From Armatimonadota bacterium (GTDB lineage: Bacteria > Armatimonadota > UBA5829), in NCBI GenBank assembly GCA_023474015.1, contig JAMCYN010000101.1:90097-154096 (forward strand): a DNA stretch of 64,000 nt. Reading direction: 5' to 3'. The notes beneath the pieces were generated by a model. That model did not search any database. It saw only the letters and a list, made by a program, of their open reading frames with translations, and was not told the origin of the DNA. This document shows, piece by piece, positions 43,051 through 51,068 of the stretch (position 1 is the stretch's first letter; the number at the start of each line of letters is the position of its first letter). A program made the position numbers and the translations under genes.

Positions 43051-43848
43051 GGCGGCGGCTGCAGGTGTGTCGTTGACACACCGAAACTCAAGCCTGGGCT
43101 CTATACGCTGGAAGTCTCACTTGACACCCAGTCCTCCATTGGCACGCTCAGGTCCAAGCGGACCATAAAGATTATCGACCCAACCTACGCGATATACTCG
43201 GACAAGTATTACCTGGCCGCCGAAAAAGGCGACAAGGAACTGACCAGGGCGGCGCGCGCGGAGTTGCTCACAAAGGCGTTCAAGGTGAAGGTCAAGCCAG
43301 GCCGACAGTGCCGCATCAGTGGCGAGGCCAAGTGCAACCTGGGCGATTACCCGGGCGCGAACAAACTCGGGGCCGTTGTTACCTGGACCCCCGGCAAGCG
43401 CTCCCTGCGGGTCAAGGCCGACGTGGTCGACAGACACTATTCCACTGATGCTCCCGAGAACTCCCCTCAGGATGCCTCGTGCATCGAGCTATACGTATGC
43501 CCGAGTGGAACCTACCGGGACCTCAACGAATTCACAATCGTCCCCGGCGGCGCCGGCGGCAAGGCGCGTGTGATTGCGCGCCGAGACCCGAACGACATCT
43601 ATGGCGAGGTCAAATCGCCCGCATCTCTCGGCGTGAAAGCCACCTGGAAGCGCACGCCGCGCGGCTACAGGATCGATGCAACGATCCCTTGGAACGCAAT
43701 CAAAGGCTACGAACGAAATTGGACCCTGATGCCCGTTGACGCGGCCATTTACTCGCAGGTCGATGGGGAGCAGGTTCAAATGACGATGGGGGCGCCGGGC
43801 GATCCGGCGACGGAGTTCTTCACCTATCCCGCGCTGACGGCAAGGTAG
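43051..43848 (+). CDS. In-frame continuation after UGA: CBM9-like C-terminal domain
   Basis: Directly after the TGA the same frame reads GGGCRCVVDTPKLKPGLYTL and continues to a stop at 43848. The last 190 residues (for example DASCIELYVCPSGTYRDLNE, RRDPNDIYGEVKSPASLGVK, GYRIDATIPWNAI) resemble a family 9 carbohydrate-binding/DOMON-like beta-sandwich. The only internal start, TTG 43264, lacks a ribosome site and would cut off the first 71 codons. Functionally this looks like the C-terminal domain of the preceding protein, giving a full length of about 1115 residues if the TGA were read through. It may otherwise be untranslated. Confidence 0.6.
   Translation, partial: GGGCRCVVDTPKLKPGLYTLEVSLDTQSSIGTLRSKRTIKIIDPTYAIYSDKYYLAAEKGDKELTRAARAELLTKAFKVKVKPGRQCRISGEAKCNLGDYPGANKLGAVVTWTPGKRSLRVKADVVDRHYSTDAPENSPQDASCIELYVCPSGTYRDLNEFTIVPGGAGGKARVIARRDPNDIYGEVKSPASLGVKATWKRTPRGYRIDATIPWNAIKGYERNWTLMPVDAAIYSQVDGEQVQMTMGAPGDPATEFFTYPALTAR
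43064..43082 (+). promoter_or_regulatory. Perfect stem-loop just downstream of an in-frame UGA
   Basis: GGTGTGTC-GTT-GACACACC is an uninterrupted 8-bp stem with a 3-base loop starting 13 bases after the UGA at 43048-43050. The position and size are like bacterial selenocysteine-insertion elements, though the sequence is not a known one. Confidence 0.4.
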
Positions 43849-44104
43849 AATTAGATTGCCCGGCTTATGGATGAGCGAGGCGGCGCCTCGCCCAAGACCT
43901 TTGCGGACTATCGCAGCCGAAAGAGTGTAGCCGTGTTATTGTTCTGCAATATGTTGCCGCACAAGGCTCTCTTCCGGCTGGAGAGCCTGAGCCGGATCGT
44001 GCCTTTCTTGTTTTCGTCGCCTGACGTATTGCGAATGTTGGGCTTCAACATGCGCCAGATACTAACTCAGCAAAAACGATGTCCTGTTGAAACTCCGCAC
44101 TTCC
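43849..44104. other. Intergenic stretch without a supported gene
   Basis: A 92-codon frame (43867-44145) is present but has no ribosome site or recognisable motif and runs through the promoter of the next gene. I see no other structure. Confidence 0.4.
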
Positions 44105-44133
44105 TTGACGCTTCTCCCCGCGTACTGTACAAT
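44105..44133 (+). promoter_or_regulatory. Sigma-70 promoter upstream of the 44164 gene
   Basis: TTGACG (44105-44110), a 17-base spacer and TACAAT (44128-44133), with GGAG ahead of ATG 44164. Confidence 0.65.
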
Positions 44134-44163
44134 CAATCGACCTAATTCAAGCGTGGAGAACCA

Positions 44164-44793
44164 ATGAAAAGCGAACTTATGACCTGCCGAAGGCTCACGG
44201 CCGGGATCGTATTCCCGCCCTACCAACTGCACCAGCAGCAAGTTAACCGCATCTACGCGGATATTACCGAGCGATATCCATACCAGACCCTTCAGCACCT
44301 GCCGGACGGCGCGCGGATGGCGAACCCCAACGGCGACTTCTTCATCCAGACCACCCGCATGCAGACCAACGAGGCGGTGGACTATTTTCAGTCATCGAAG
44401 GAGAAGACCCTCGACCTGTTCAACATCGCGCAGGACAAGCTGAATATCACCCAGTTCCTCACGTTCGGCATCAAGCTCACGGCGTTCATTCCGGTGGATG
44501 GCAAGCTGAACGCGGCCCAGTTGATCGAGAGCACGGCCCTCGGGGCGATTAAGGACAACATCGAGCTGCTCGGCCCCGGCAGGCAGGGAGTGGGCTTGCG
44601 GTTTGTGCTGCATCAGGACGGGGTACACGAACTCAAGATCGAGCCGTTTTTCGGCGACCTGAAGCAGTTGTATGTGGAATTGGATGTCCAGCACCCCGCG
44701 CCGTTCGCGGACCTGGCGCTGATCGAGTCCAGGATGGACGCCGCCTACGACTACCTGTTCCGAGAGGTAAGCGGGTTCCTGGAAACCTTATAG
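44164..44793 (+). CDS. Unknown 209-residue cytosolic protein
   Basis: I do not recognise this protein. It has no signal peptide or membrane segment. The N-terminus (RLTAGIVFPPYQLHQQQVNR) and the C-terminal half (GVGLRFVLHQDGVHELKIEP, then LYVELDVQH) suggest an alpha/beta fold with long strands ending in a helix (IESRMDAAYDYLFREVSGFL). The layout faintly recalls sporadically distributed TIGR04255-like proteins, but the match is too weak to assign. It has its own promoter and is followed after about 50 bases by a secreted protein gene on the same strand. Confidence 0.6.
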   Translation: MKSELMTCRRLTAGIVFPPYQLHQQQVNRIYADITERYPYQTLQHLPDGARMANPNGDFFIQTTRMQTNEAVDYFQSSKEKTLDLFNIAQDKLNITQFLTFGIKLTAFIPVDGKLNAAQLIESTALGAIKDNIELLGPGRQGVGLRFVLHQDGVHELKIEPFFGDLKQLYVELDVQHPAPFADLALIESRMDAAYDYLFREVSGFLETL

Positions 44794-44841
44794 GACTCGG
44801 AGCCGTCAAAAGGTAGAAGTCCCGAAAGGTGGTAACTACGA

Positions 44842-45897
44842 ATGCCAATGCGCTGCCTTGTCATCATCACTGCTATCTGCTTGCCCGCGTCCGTGTGCTT
44901 CGGCCAGACCGAGACGACGGCGAAGTACGAACCCGTCACCTATCCGGACCTGGGCTTGAGGGTCGAGATTCCCAGCCCATATCAGAAACACACCTTCCCC
45001 GCCGACGGCGATACGCTGCGCTCAGAGGTCTTTATAGCAGGAGACTACGCCTACACCATTAAGGTGACCAAGACTCCCGCCAATTCGATTGCCTCGACGG
45101 CGATAGAGCAGGCGATTCAGGCCGAAGTGAAGTCCGCCCCGGCCTCTTATCCGGCGAAGAGGTGGGAATTGGATTCGCGGCGGAAGGAGCTTTTCAAGGG
45201 CATCACCAAGGGCTTCGAGTTCGACGCCGCCGCGATGATGCGCCAGCCGCATCTTGAGAAGATATGCAAGGGCAAGGAGTGCGTTGAGAGCCTGGCGATG
45301 GCCCCGCTGAAGGATGAGTCCTCCCCGATTGTGACGGTCGGCGTGATCGGCCCCAAGACTCCCGGCAACGATGTCGAGGTGAAGGCGAAGTACGTCGCGT
45401 TCACGCTTACTACCACGCCTCCGCGCCCCGCGACCGCCGATCTGCACAAGAGGAACGGAGCGGCTCCGCCCATCCCGCCTATGCCCTCCACACCCACGGT
45501 GACAGCCAAGCCCACCGCGCCCTCTGTCCGTCCGACACCCGCCATACGCCCCTCGTCTCCTGTAGGCTCAAGGCCGCCCATCGGCGTATCGACCATACCT
45601 ACAACCCCAGCGCCCGTGCCCGCACCCTCCCACTCGATCAAGAGGGGCGACATCGAGCTGATCGGCAGTGTGCAGTCCATCGCTCCCGAGCGCACGAGCC
45701 TCACCATGCTCGTCGCTCAGATAAGAATGCCGGGCCAGACCGCGATCCCGTTGACCCCCGCGAGGCAAAAGACAGTCTATCTAACCAAGGTCCCCGCGAG
45801 TATCAGCGCGGGGGCGAGGGTTATTGTCATTGGCAGGAACACCGGCGTGGGCAAGCCGATCACGGCGGATGTGCTGGAAAGCGCACATGGTTTCTAA
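44842..45897 (+). CDS. Secreted protein with proline/threonine-rich linker, unknown function
   Basis: The 351-residue protein has a signal peptide (CLVIITAICLPASVCFG), an N-terminal alpha/beta domain (about 20-195; VTYPDLGLRVEIPSPYQKHT), a low-complexity linker of about 70 residues rich in P, T, S and A (PPIPPMPSTPTVTAKPTAPS onward), and a C-terminal OB-like small domain (GDIELIGSVQSIAPERTSLT through SAGARVIVIGRNTGVGKPIT). The tail domain resembles the beta-barrel domains used in envelope proteins for nucleic-acid or glycan binding, but this is not certain. The start is ATG 44842 or 44848 behind AAAGGTGG. Confidence 0.6.
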   Translation: MPMRCLVIITAICLPASVCFGQTETTAKYEPVTYPDLGLRVEIPSPYQKHTFPADGDTLRSEVFIAGDYAYTIKVTKTPANSIASTAIEQAIQAEVKSAPASYPAKRWELDSRRKELFKGITKGFEFDAAAMMRQPHLEKICKGKECVESLAMAPLKDESSPIVTVGVIGPKTPGNDVEVKAKYVAFTLTTTPPRPATADLHKRNGAAPPIPPMPSTPTVTAKPTAPSVRPTPAIRPSSPVGSRPPIGVSTIPTTPAPVPAPSHSIKRGDIELIGSVQSIAPERTSLTMLVAQIRMPGQTAIPLTPARQKTVYLTKVPASISAGARVIVIGRNTGVGKPITADVLESAHGF

Positions 45898-45930
45898 ACG
45901 AAGCCGTAATTCTTGTCATTCTGACCTACT

Positions 45931-46031
45931 TTGTCATTCTGAGCCGAAGGCGAAGAATCTGCTTTGAACCTTTCGTGTTAGCCCACGCCTTCAGTTCAAA
46001 GCAGATGCTTCGTTTCACTCAGCATGACAAG
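45931..46031. repeat. Large hairpin repeat of the TCATTCTGAG/CTCAGCATGA type (family E-related)
   Basis: The left arm TTGTCATTCTGAGCCGAAGG continuing to TGCTTTGAAC (45931-45969) pairs imperfectly with the right arm GTTCAAAGCAGATGCTTCGT continuing to CATGACAAG (45994-46031), with a loop of about 24 bases. A related shorter palindrome (TGCTGAACTTGATTCAGCA) lies at about 32621. It is flanked by gene ends and resembles a non-autonomous mobile element or BIME. Confidence 0.7.
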
Positions 46032-46059
46032 ATTACAACGCTCGTGCGTAAGCCGGCAT

Positions 46060-46899
46060 TCATCGCACGCAATCCGCAATTCCCCGATAGACCCGTTCGC
46101 CCACGTCAAAGCCGCCACCCGCCCGCTTGCCGTCCACCTCGCGGACCGGCCTGACGAGCGTGATCGCGTTGGTGAGGAATACTTCATCCGCATCGAAAAG
46201 CTCCTCGGGCCTGACCGCCCGCTCCTCCACATCAAGCCCAAGGCCGGGAGCGAGGTCGATAACAGCCGCCCGAGCGGTCCCCGGCAGAGGCCCCTGATCG
46301 AGTGATGGGGTTATGAGTGAGTTGCCTTTGACCAAAAAGAGATTGGAGCTGAGTCCCTCGCACACGTTGCCGAGAGTGTTAAGGAATATGCCGTCGTCCA
46401 CGCCCGCGCGCTCAGCTTCTATGCGACCGTATACATTCGGCAAGTGATTGAGCGACTTCACGCGGCAGAGCGGGCTGGCCTCATCTTTCCTGATCGATGA
46501 GAAGATGACCCTCGCGGGACTGGGACGCGATTCGGGCAGCGGGTCGGCTGTGACGATAACGGTCGGCGGGCTCGAGCTTCGCCCGGTCCTGCCCGGCCCC
46601 TCACTCAAGCCGCGAGTCACGGTCAGCCTGGCCCTTGCGTCGATAAGATTATTAGCCTCCAGCACCGACTCGACCGCGCGCGCAATCAGCGAGTCCTCGG
46701 GCCTCTGCCCAAAGCTCAGCGTTTCCATCCCCGCGCGCAGCCGCTCAAGATGGGCATCAAGACGAACGCATTGACCGTCTCTTACCCTTATCGTCTCATA
46801 TAGACCATCGCCGAAGAGCAGCCCACGGTCATCTATCGCGACCCCGGCCTCATCGCGACGCACGATGCTTCCGCTTACGTACGCATACCGCTCGCTCAT
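46060..46899 (-). CDS. pabC: Aminodeoxychorismate lyase / class IV aminotransferase
   Basis: The 279-residue PLP enzyme belongs to fold-type IV: VAIDDRGLLFGDGLYETIRV near the N-terminus, the catalytic lysine in CRVKSLNHLPNVY, and EGLSSNLFLVKGNSLITPSL with the phosphate-binding TGTAR-like PLPGTARAAVI. BCAT, D-amino-acid aminotransferase and PabC share this fold; its overlap with pabB (ATGA) points to PabC, which eliminates pyruvate from aminodeoxychorismate to give p-aminobenzoate for folate. The start is ATG 46899 (MSERYAY). Confidence 0.88.
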   Translation of the reverse strand: MSERYAYVSGSIVRRDEAGVAIDDRGLLFGDGLYETIRVRDGQCVRLDAHLERLRAGMETLSFGQRPEDSLIARAVESVLEANNLIDARARLTVTRGLSEGPGRTGRSSSPPTVIVTADPLPESRPSPARVIFSSIRKDEASPLCRVKSLNHLPNVYGRIEAERAGVDDGIFLNTLGNVCEGLSSNLFLVKGNSLITPSLDQGPLPGTARAAVIDLAPGLGLDVEERAVRPEELFDADEVFLTNAITLVRPVREVDGKRAGGGFDVGERVYRGIADCVR

Positions 46900-48296
46900 A
46901 CACTCACCTCGCATTCCCGAAGCGCCGCTCTGAGGCTGGAAATCTTATCGAGGGTTTCCTGATACTCCATCTCGGGGTCGGAGTCTGTCACAATCCCGCC
47001 CCCGGCGTGAAAATACGCCTTGGAGCCGCTGATCACAAAGCTCCTGATCACGATGTTCAAATCCATCTTCCCGCGAAAGTCGATGAACCCCGCCGAGCCG
47101 GTGTAGATGCCGCGTCGGTGCGGTTCAAGCTCCTCGATGATCTCCATCGCTCGAATCTTCGGCGCACCGGTGATCGAGCCACCGGGGAAGCAGCTCTTCA
47201 ACAGGTCCACCGGCCCGTACCCCTCGGCCAGCTCCGCCTCGACGGTCGAGACCATCTGAAACACGTTCGGGTGCGGCTCTATATCCCACAGTGAGGGCAC
47301 GCGCACCGACCCATATTTCGCCACCCGCCCCAGGTCGTTGCGCTCCATATCGACGATCATCAGGTTCTCGGCGCGGTCCTTCTCGCTCCCGGCAAGCTCC
47401 CGCGCGAGTTCGGCATCCTGCGCGGCGTTCCGGCCCCTGGGCCTGGTCCCCTTGATCGGCTTCGTCCTGGCGAGGCGGGTAAGGGGGTCGTAGGTCAGAA
47501 ACACCTCCGGCGACGCGCACGCAAGCACAGGCTCGCCGAGTTCGATATAGCAGCTATTCGGCGCGGGTCCGATCCGGCGCAGCGCCTTGTGCAGTTCCCA
47601 CGGCGAGCGGTTCAGCGCGGCCTCGAACCTTTGGGAGAGGTTCACCTGGTAGACATCGCCTGCCGCAATGTAGTCCTTTATGCGCTCGACGGCGCGCAGG
47701 TAGTCCTCTTTGGTAAAGTTGCTCGAAACTTCGTCCGGGCTGCCGGGGCAGTGCACGAGATCATACTCAGCCGCCCCACGCTCCTCCGGCACGCTCATCG
47801 CCAGGCCCCGCCAATACTCCAGCGCTTCCCGATCACCCGACCACGACACCGCCACGCACCTGCGCCGGGTCAGATCGACGCACAGGGCGCTGTCGTAGAA
47901 TCCTAGATGATAGTCAGGTGTAGGCACGTCCTCTATAGCAAGGCTCGGCACGCGCTCAATCGACCGCCCGAGGTCATACGAGAAATACCCCACCGCTCCG
48001 CCCGCGAACGGCACGTCGGCAAGATCGATCTCCTGCCGAAATTTGTCAAGTGCCCGTCTCAACGTCTCGAACGGATCGCATTTATACTCCGAAGACGCGG
48101 GATCACCGCTCGGCTCAAGGCGGCGGGTCACGCCGCACTCCAAAAGGCGCTTCGCGCTCAGCACGAACTTAGGATACGCGCCGATCACGGCCGTCCGCCG
48201 CCGGGCGTCCTCCAACAGGAAACGCCCCTGCCCCGCGTCTATATGGTCCAGCACCGCCGCCAGGCTGGGCGCACACTCAAACTCAACGAACCGCAT
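46896..48296 (-). CDS. pabB: Aminodeoxychorismate synthase component I
   Basis: The 466-residue protein is a chorismate-utilising enzyme of the anthranilate/aminodeoxychorismate synthase family: YLRAVERIKDYIAAGDVYQV, then ASPEVFLTYDP, the diagnostic TKPIKGTRPRG (K in PIKGT marks PabB over TrpE), RAENLMIVDMERNDLGRVAK and FPGGSITGAPKIRAMEII. It aminates chorismate using ammonia from a PabA glutaminase encoded elsewhere. It overlaps pabC by four bases. The N-terminal stretch KRLLECGVTRRL is encoded by a sequence like the family D repeat (about 48110-48145), which may be an in-frame insertion. Confidence 0.92.
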   Translation of the reverse strand: MRFVEFECAPSLAAVLDHIDAGQGRFLLEDARRRTAVIGAYPKFVLSAKRLLECGVTRRLEPSGDPASSEYKCDPFETLRRALDKFRQEIDLADVPFAGGAVGYFSYDLGRSIERVPSLAIEDVPTPDYHLGFYDSALCVDLTRRRCVAVSWSGDREALEYWRGLAMSVPEERGAAEYDLVHCPGSPDEVSSNFTKEDYLRAVERIKDYIAAGDVYQVNLSQRFEAALNRSPWELHKALRRIGPAPNSCYIELGEPVLACASPEVFLTYDPLTRLARTKPIKGTRPRGRNAAQDAELARELAGSEKDRAENLMIVDMERNDLGRVAKYGSVRVPSLWDIEPHPNVFQMVSTVEAELAEGYGPVDLLKSCFPGGSITGAPKIRAMEIIEELEPHRRGIYTGSAGFIDFRGKMDLNIVIRSFVISGSKAYFHAGGGIVTDSDPEMEYQETLDKISSLRAALRECEVSV

Positions 48297-48624
48297 ACCT
48301 ACATTCTATTCTCTCGGGCATCGAATGTCTACGTCTCGAATGCAGCTTCCCAATCGCGAAGGCGCGAAAGGGGAACGGCATAGAGCATAGGGAAACAGCA
48401 CTCCGTAGGCCCTGAGTAGCCCAGTAGAAGTTGGCTACTATTGAGAATATCTGGTGGGCGTATCGAAGGGCCGGTCAGTTCTGCACCAAGGCTTGTACCT
48501 TCGCAGCCGCCCTTCGATACGGCCTTTGGGCCTACTCAGGGCTTACGGTGTATGCAACCCAAGCATGCCGAAGGATTCCTCCCTGCCCATGTGGAATATG
48601 TCATCCGGAGGTATCACCGAACTT
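48297..48624. repeat. Divergent folate-gene gap with inverted repeats
   Basis: The 328-base gap between pabB and the BioD-like gene contains a 13-bp perfect inverted pair, CGTATCGAAGGGC (48459-48471) and GCCCTTCGATACG (48509-48521), and a degenerate family A palindrome GCTTACGGTGTATGCAACCC plus AAGC (48541-48564). Reading frames through it are not supported as coding. Promoters for both directions should lie here, but no strong -35/-10 pair stood out. Confidence 0.55.
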
Positions 48625-49725
48625 ATGATGAATGTCTACGTAGGCGCGACCCGTCAGAACGACGGCAAGACCATCACCTGCCTCGGCCTGATAGCGGCGC
48701 TCAAGAAACGCCTGGCCAATGTCGGCTACATCAAGCCCGTGGGCCAGCGATATGTCGAGATGGCCGGCCGCAAGGTCGATGAGGACGCATTCCTCATCAA
48801 GGAAGTATACAAGCTGCGCGGCGATCTCTCCGACATGTCCCCCATCGCCGTGCCGCGCTATTTCACTGAGAACTACATAGACCAGCCGAACCGCGAAGCT
48901 TTGGTCGAGACGGTTAAGGATGCCTATAAGCACATCTCATTCCGCAAGGATATAGTGGTGGTCGAGGGCACGGGACATGCGGGGGTCGGCTCGGTATTCG
49001 ATATGTCCAACGGCGATGTCGCCGCGCTGCTGGGGTGCAAGGCCGTCATCGTCTCGTCCGGCGGTATCGGTCGGCCCATCGATGAAATCATGCTCAACAA
49101 GGCCATGTTCGACTCCACGGGCGTGGAGATCGTGGGCGCGATTGTCAACAAAGTGGACGAGAACAAGTATGACAAGGTGAAATCATACGTCACGCGCGGC
49201 CTCGAGCGCAAGGGGGTGGAAGTGCTCGGCGTGATGCCGTATAAGCCGATGCTTTCCAGCCCGACCGTCGAGCAGCTTCTCGAAGACATCGATGGAAAGG
49301 TCATCGGCGGCGAGGCCAACCTCGGGCGCGTCGTGGAGAAAACAGTGATCGGCGCGATGCCGCCCCACCAGGCCCTGGAATACCTCACCAACGACACCCT
49401 ATTGATAACCCCCGGCACGCGCGAAGACATGATCCTGGCCGCGATGAGCTCCTGCCTGCTGGGCGGACCTGCTCATTCCTGCGTTCCGGGTATGATACTC
49501 ACGGGAGGCACCGCCCCCCAGCCCAGTATCATGGACCTGATAACAAAGATCGACATGCCCGTGATCCTGGTTAACGAAGACACCTATACGGTGGCCTCCA
49601 AGATCGCCAAGCTGATAGTCAAGATAAGGCCCGGCGACACCGAGAAGATTCGCGCCGCCGAGGAGATGGTGGACCAGTTCGTTAATGTCGATCGACTCCT
49701 TGAGAAACTGCAAGCCCGCAAATGA
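48625..49725 (+). CDS. BioD-like ATPase with DRTGG domain (phosphotransacetylase N-terminal-like)
   Basis: The 366-residue protein starts MMNVYVGATRQNDGKTITCL, a dethiobiotin-synthetase-type P-loop (GATRQNDGKT), continues with a BioD-like fold (VVVEGTGHAGVGSVFDMSNG, VGAIVNKVDENKYD) and ends in a DRTGG domain (about 215-325; GGTAPQPSIMDLITKIDMPV). This combination is the regulatory N-terminal half of some phosphotransacetylases (COG0857) as a stand-alone protein; the reaction is not established. The start is ATG 48625, preceded by GGAGG. It overlaps folC by four bases (ATGA). Confidence 0.8.
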   Translation: MMNVYVGATRQNDGKTITCLGLIAALKKRLANVGYIKPVGQRYVEMAGRKVDEDAFLIKEVYKLRGDLSDMSPIAVPRYFTENYIDQPNREALVETVKDAYKHISFRKDIVVVEGTGHAGVGSVFDMSNGDVAALLGCKAVIVSSGGIGRPIDEIMLNKAMFDSTGVEIVGAIVNKVDENKYDKVKSYVTRGLERKGVEVLGVMPYKPMLSSPTVEQLLEDIDGKVIGGEANLGRVVEKTVIGAMPPHQALEYLTNDTLLITPGTREDMILAAMSSCLLGGPAHSCVPGMILTGGTAPQPSIMDLITKIDMPVILVNEDTYTVASKIAKLIVKIRPGDTEKIRAAEEMVDQFVNVDRLLEKLQARK

Positions 49726-51026
49726 CATATGAACAGTCACTGGAGTACCTCGACGGTCTCCTCAAGTTTGGTATAAAGTTCGGCCTCGAACGCATCGCCG
49801 CCCTGTGCGACGCATTCGACAACCCTCAAAGACAGCTTCGCGTCATCCACGTCGCCGGAACCAACGGCAAAGGCTCGACGTGCACGTTCGTCGCCTCGAT
49901 ACTCCACGAGGCCGGTTACCGCACCGGGCTGTATCTGTCTCCGTACGTGCACGACCTGCGCGAGCGAATCCAGATCGACGGCACTATGGTCGCCAAGTCC
50001 GACTTCGCGGAGATCATAAGCGAGATCAAGCCCGTGGCGGACCGCATCGGCAAGACCGACCTCGGCGAGGTAACCGAGTTCGAGGTCAAGACCATGGCTG
50101 CGTATCTCTACTTCGCGCGCAAGCAGGTCGATTTCGCGGTTCTGGAGGTCGGGATGGGCGGTCGGTTCGACGCCACCAACCTGGTCCAGCCGATGGTCGC
50201 CGTCATCACCAACATCGGCCTGGACCACACCGAGCGCCTCGGCGAAACCATCGATGAAATCGCCTTCGAGAAGGCCGGAATCATCAAGACCGGCAGTGTG
50301 CTGGTGACGGCGGTCGAGGACGAGCGCGCATGGCGGGTAATCCTGAATCGATGCCGCGAACAGGGCGTGGAGGCGTGGAGGGTGATCAAGTCACAACAGA
50401 CCCTGACCGGCTCGCCGTCCGCCGACGTTCAGCTGCGCTACAACACCAAGGGCGACCACTTCTCGCTGCGCCGTGGTGAACGAGTAATACTCGGCCTCAA
50501 GCCCGGACTGGCGGGGGCCTTTCAGCACGTCAACGCCGCGACAGCGGTCGGGGCCATACTCGCGTTGGAAAAGTATGAGGTCCGCATTCCCGAGCCTGCG
50601 ATCCTATCCGGCGTCGCCAACGCCTACATTCCGGGTCGCATGGAAATCCTGCGGGATAAACCCACGCTCGTGATCGACGGCGCGCACAACCCAGGCGCCG
50701 CCCGGACCCTGGCAAAGTCGATCAAGGAGAGCTTCCGCTATGAGAAGCTGATCCTCGTGATCGGCATGCTCGGCACGCACTCCGCCGAGGGGGTCCTTTC
50801 GCACCTCGCCCCGATGGCTTCGACGATCATAGCCACGCAGTCCCAATGGTCCAAGGCTCTGCCCGCGGGCGATTTGGCCGACGAGGCCCACAAGTTCACC
50901 GACCAGGTGGAGATCGCCGAACCCGTCCCCGAGGCCGTCCGCCGCGCCCTCGAAATCGCCGGAGAGAACGACCTCATCCTCGTCACCGGCTCGTTCTACA
51001 CCATCGGCGAAGTCGGGCCGGTGTAG
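49722..51026 (+). CDS. folC: Folylpolyglutamate synthase / dihydrofolate synthase
   Basis: The 434-residue Mur-ligase-family protein has the ATP-binding loop HVAGTNGKGSTCTFVASIL (about 41-59), the folate-site YLSPYVHDLRERIQIDG, GMGGRFDATNLVQPMVAVIT, and DGAHNPGAARTL near 320. It adds glutamate to dihydropteroate and/or folates to retain them in the cell. It is coupled to the BioD-like gene and divergent from pabB-pabC, so folate synthesis genes straddle the same intergenic region. Length is normal. Confidence 0.94.
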   Translation: MTYEQSLEYLDGLLKFGIKFGLERIAALCDAFDNPQRQLRVIHVAGTNGKGSTCTFVASILHEAGYRTGLYLSPYVHDLRERIQIDGTMVAKSDFAEIISEIKPVADRIGKTDLGEVTEFEVKTMAAYLYFARKQVDFAVLEVGMGGRFDATNLVQPMVAVITNIGLDHTERLGETIDEIAFEKAGIIKTGSVLVTAVEDERAWRVILNRCREQGVEAWRVIKSQQTLTGSPSADVQLRYNTKGDHFSLRRGERVILGLKPGLAGAFQHVNAATAVGAILALEKYEVRIPEPAILSGVANAYIPGRMEILRDKPTLVIDGAHNPGAARTLAKSIKESFRYEKLILVIGMLGTHSAEGVLSHLAPMASTIIATQSQWSKALPAGDLADEAHKFTDQVEIAEPVPEAVRRALEIAGENDLILVTGSFYTIGEVGPV

Positions 51027-51029
51027 GGG

Positions 51030-51062
51030 GTAGTAGGGAACAGGGAACAGGGAACAGAAGGG
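51030..51062. repeat. Iterated GGGAACA repeat, family C
   Basis: GTAGGGAACAGGGAACAGGG plus AACAGAAGGG in the gap between convergent folC and TPR genes. Confidence 0.65.
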
Positions 51063-51068
51063 AGAGCG

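Noticed and set aside
43867..44145. 92-codon ORF downstream of the CBM9-like domain
   Set aside because: No ribosome site, no recognisable fold, and it overlaps a good promoter for the next gene.
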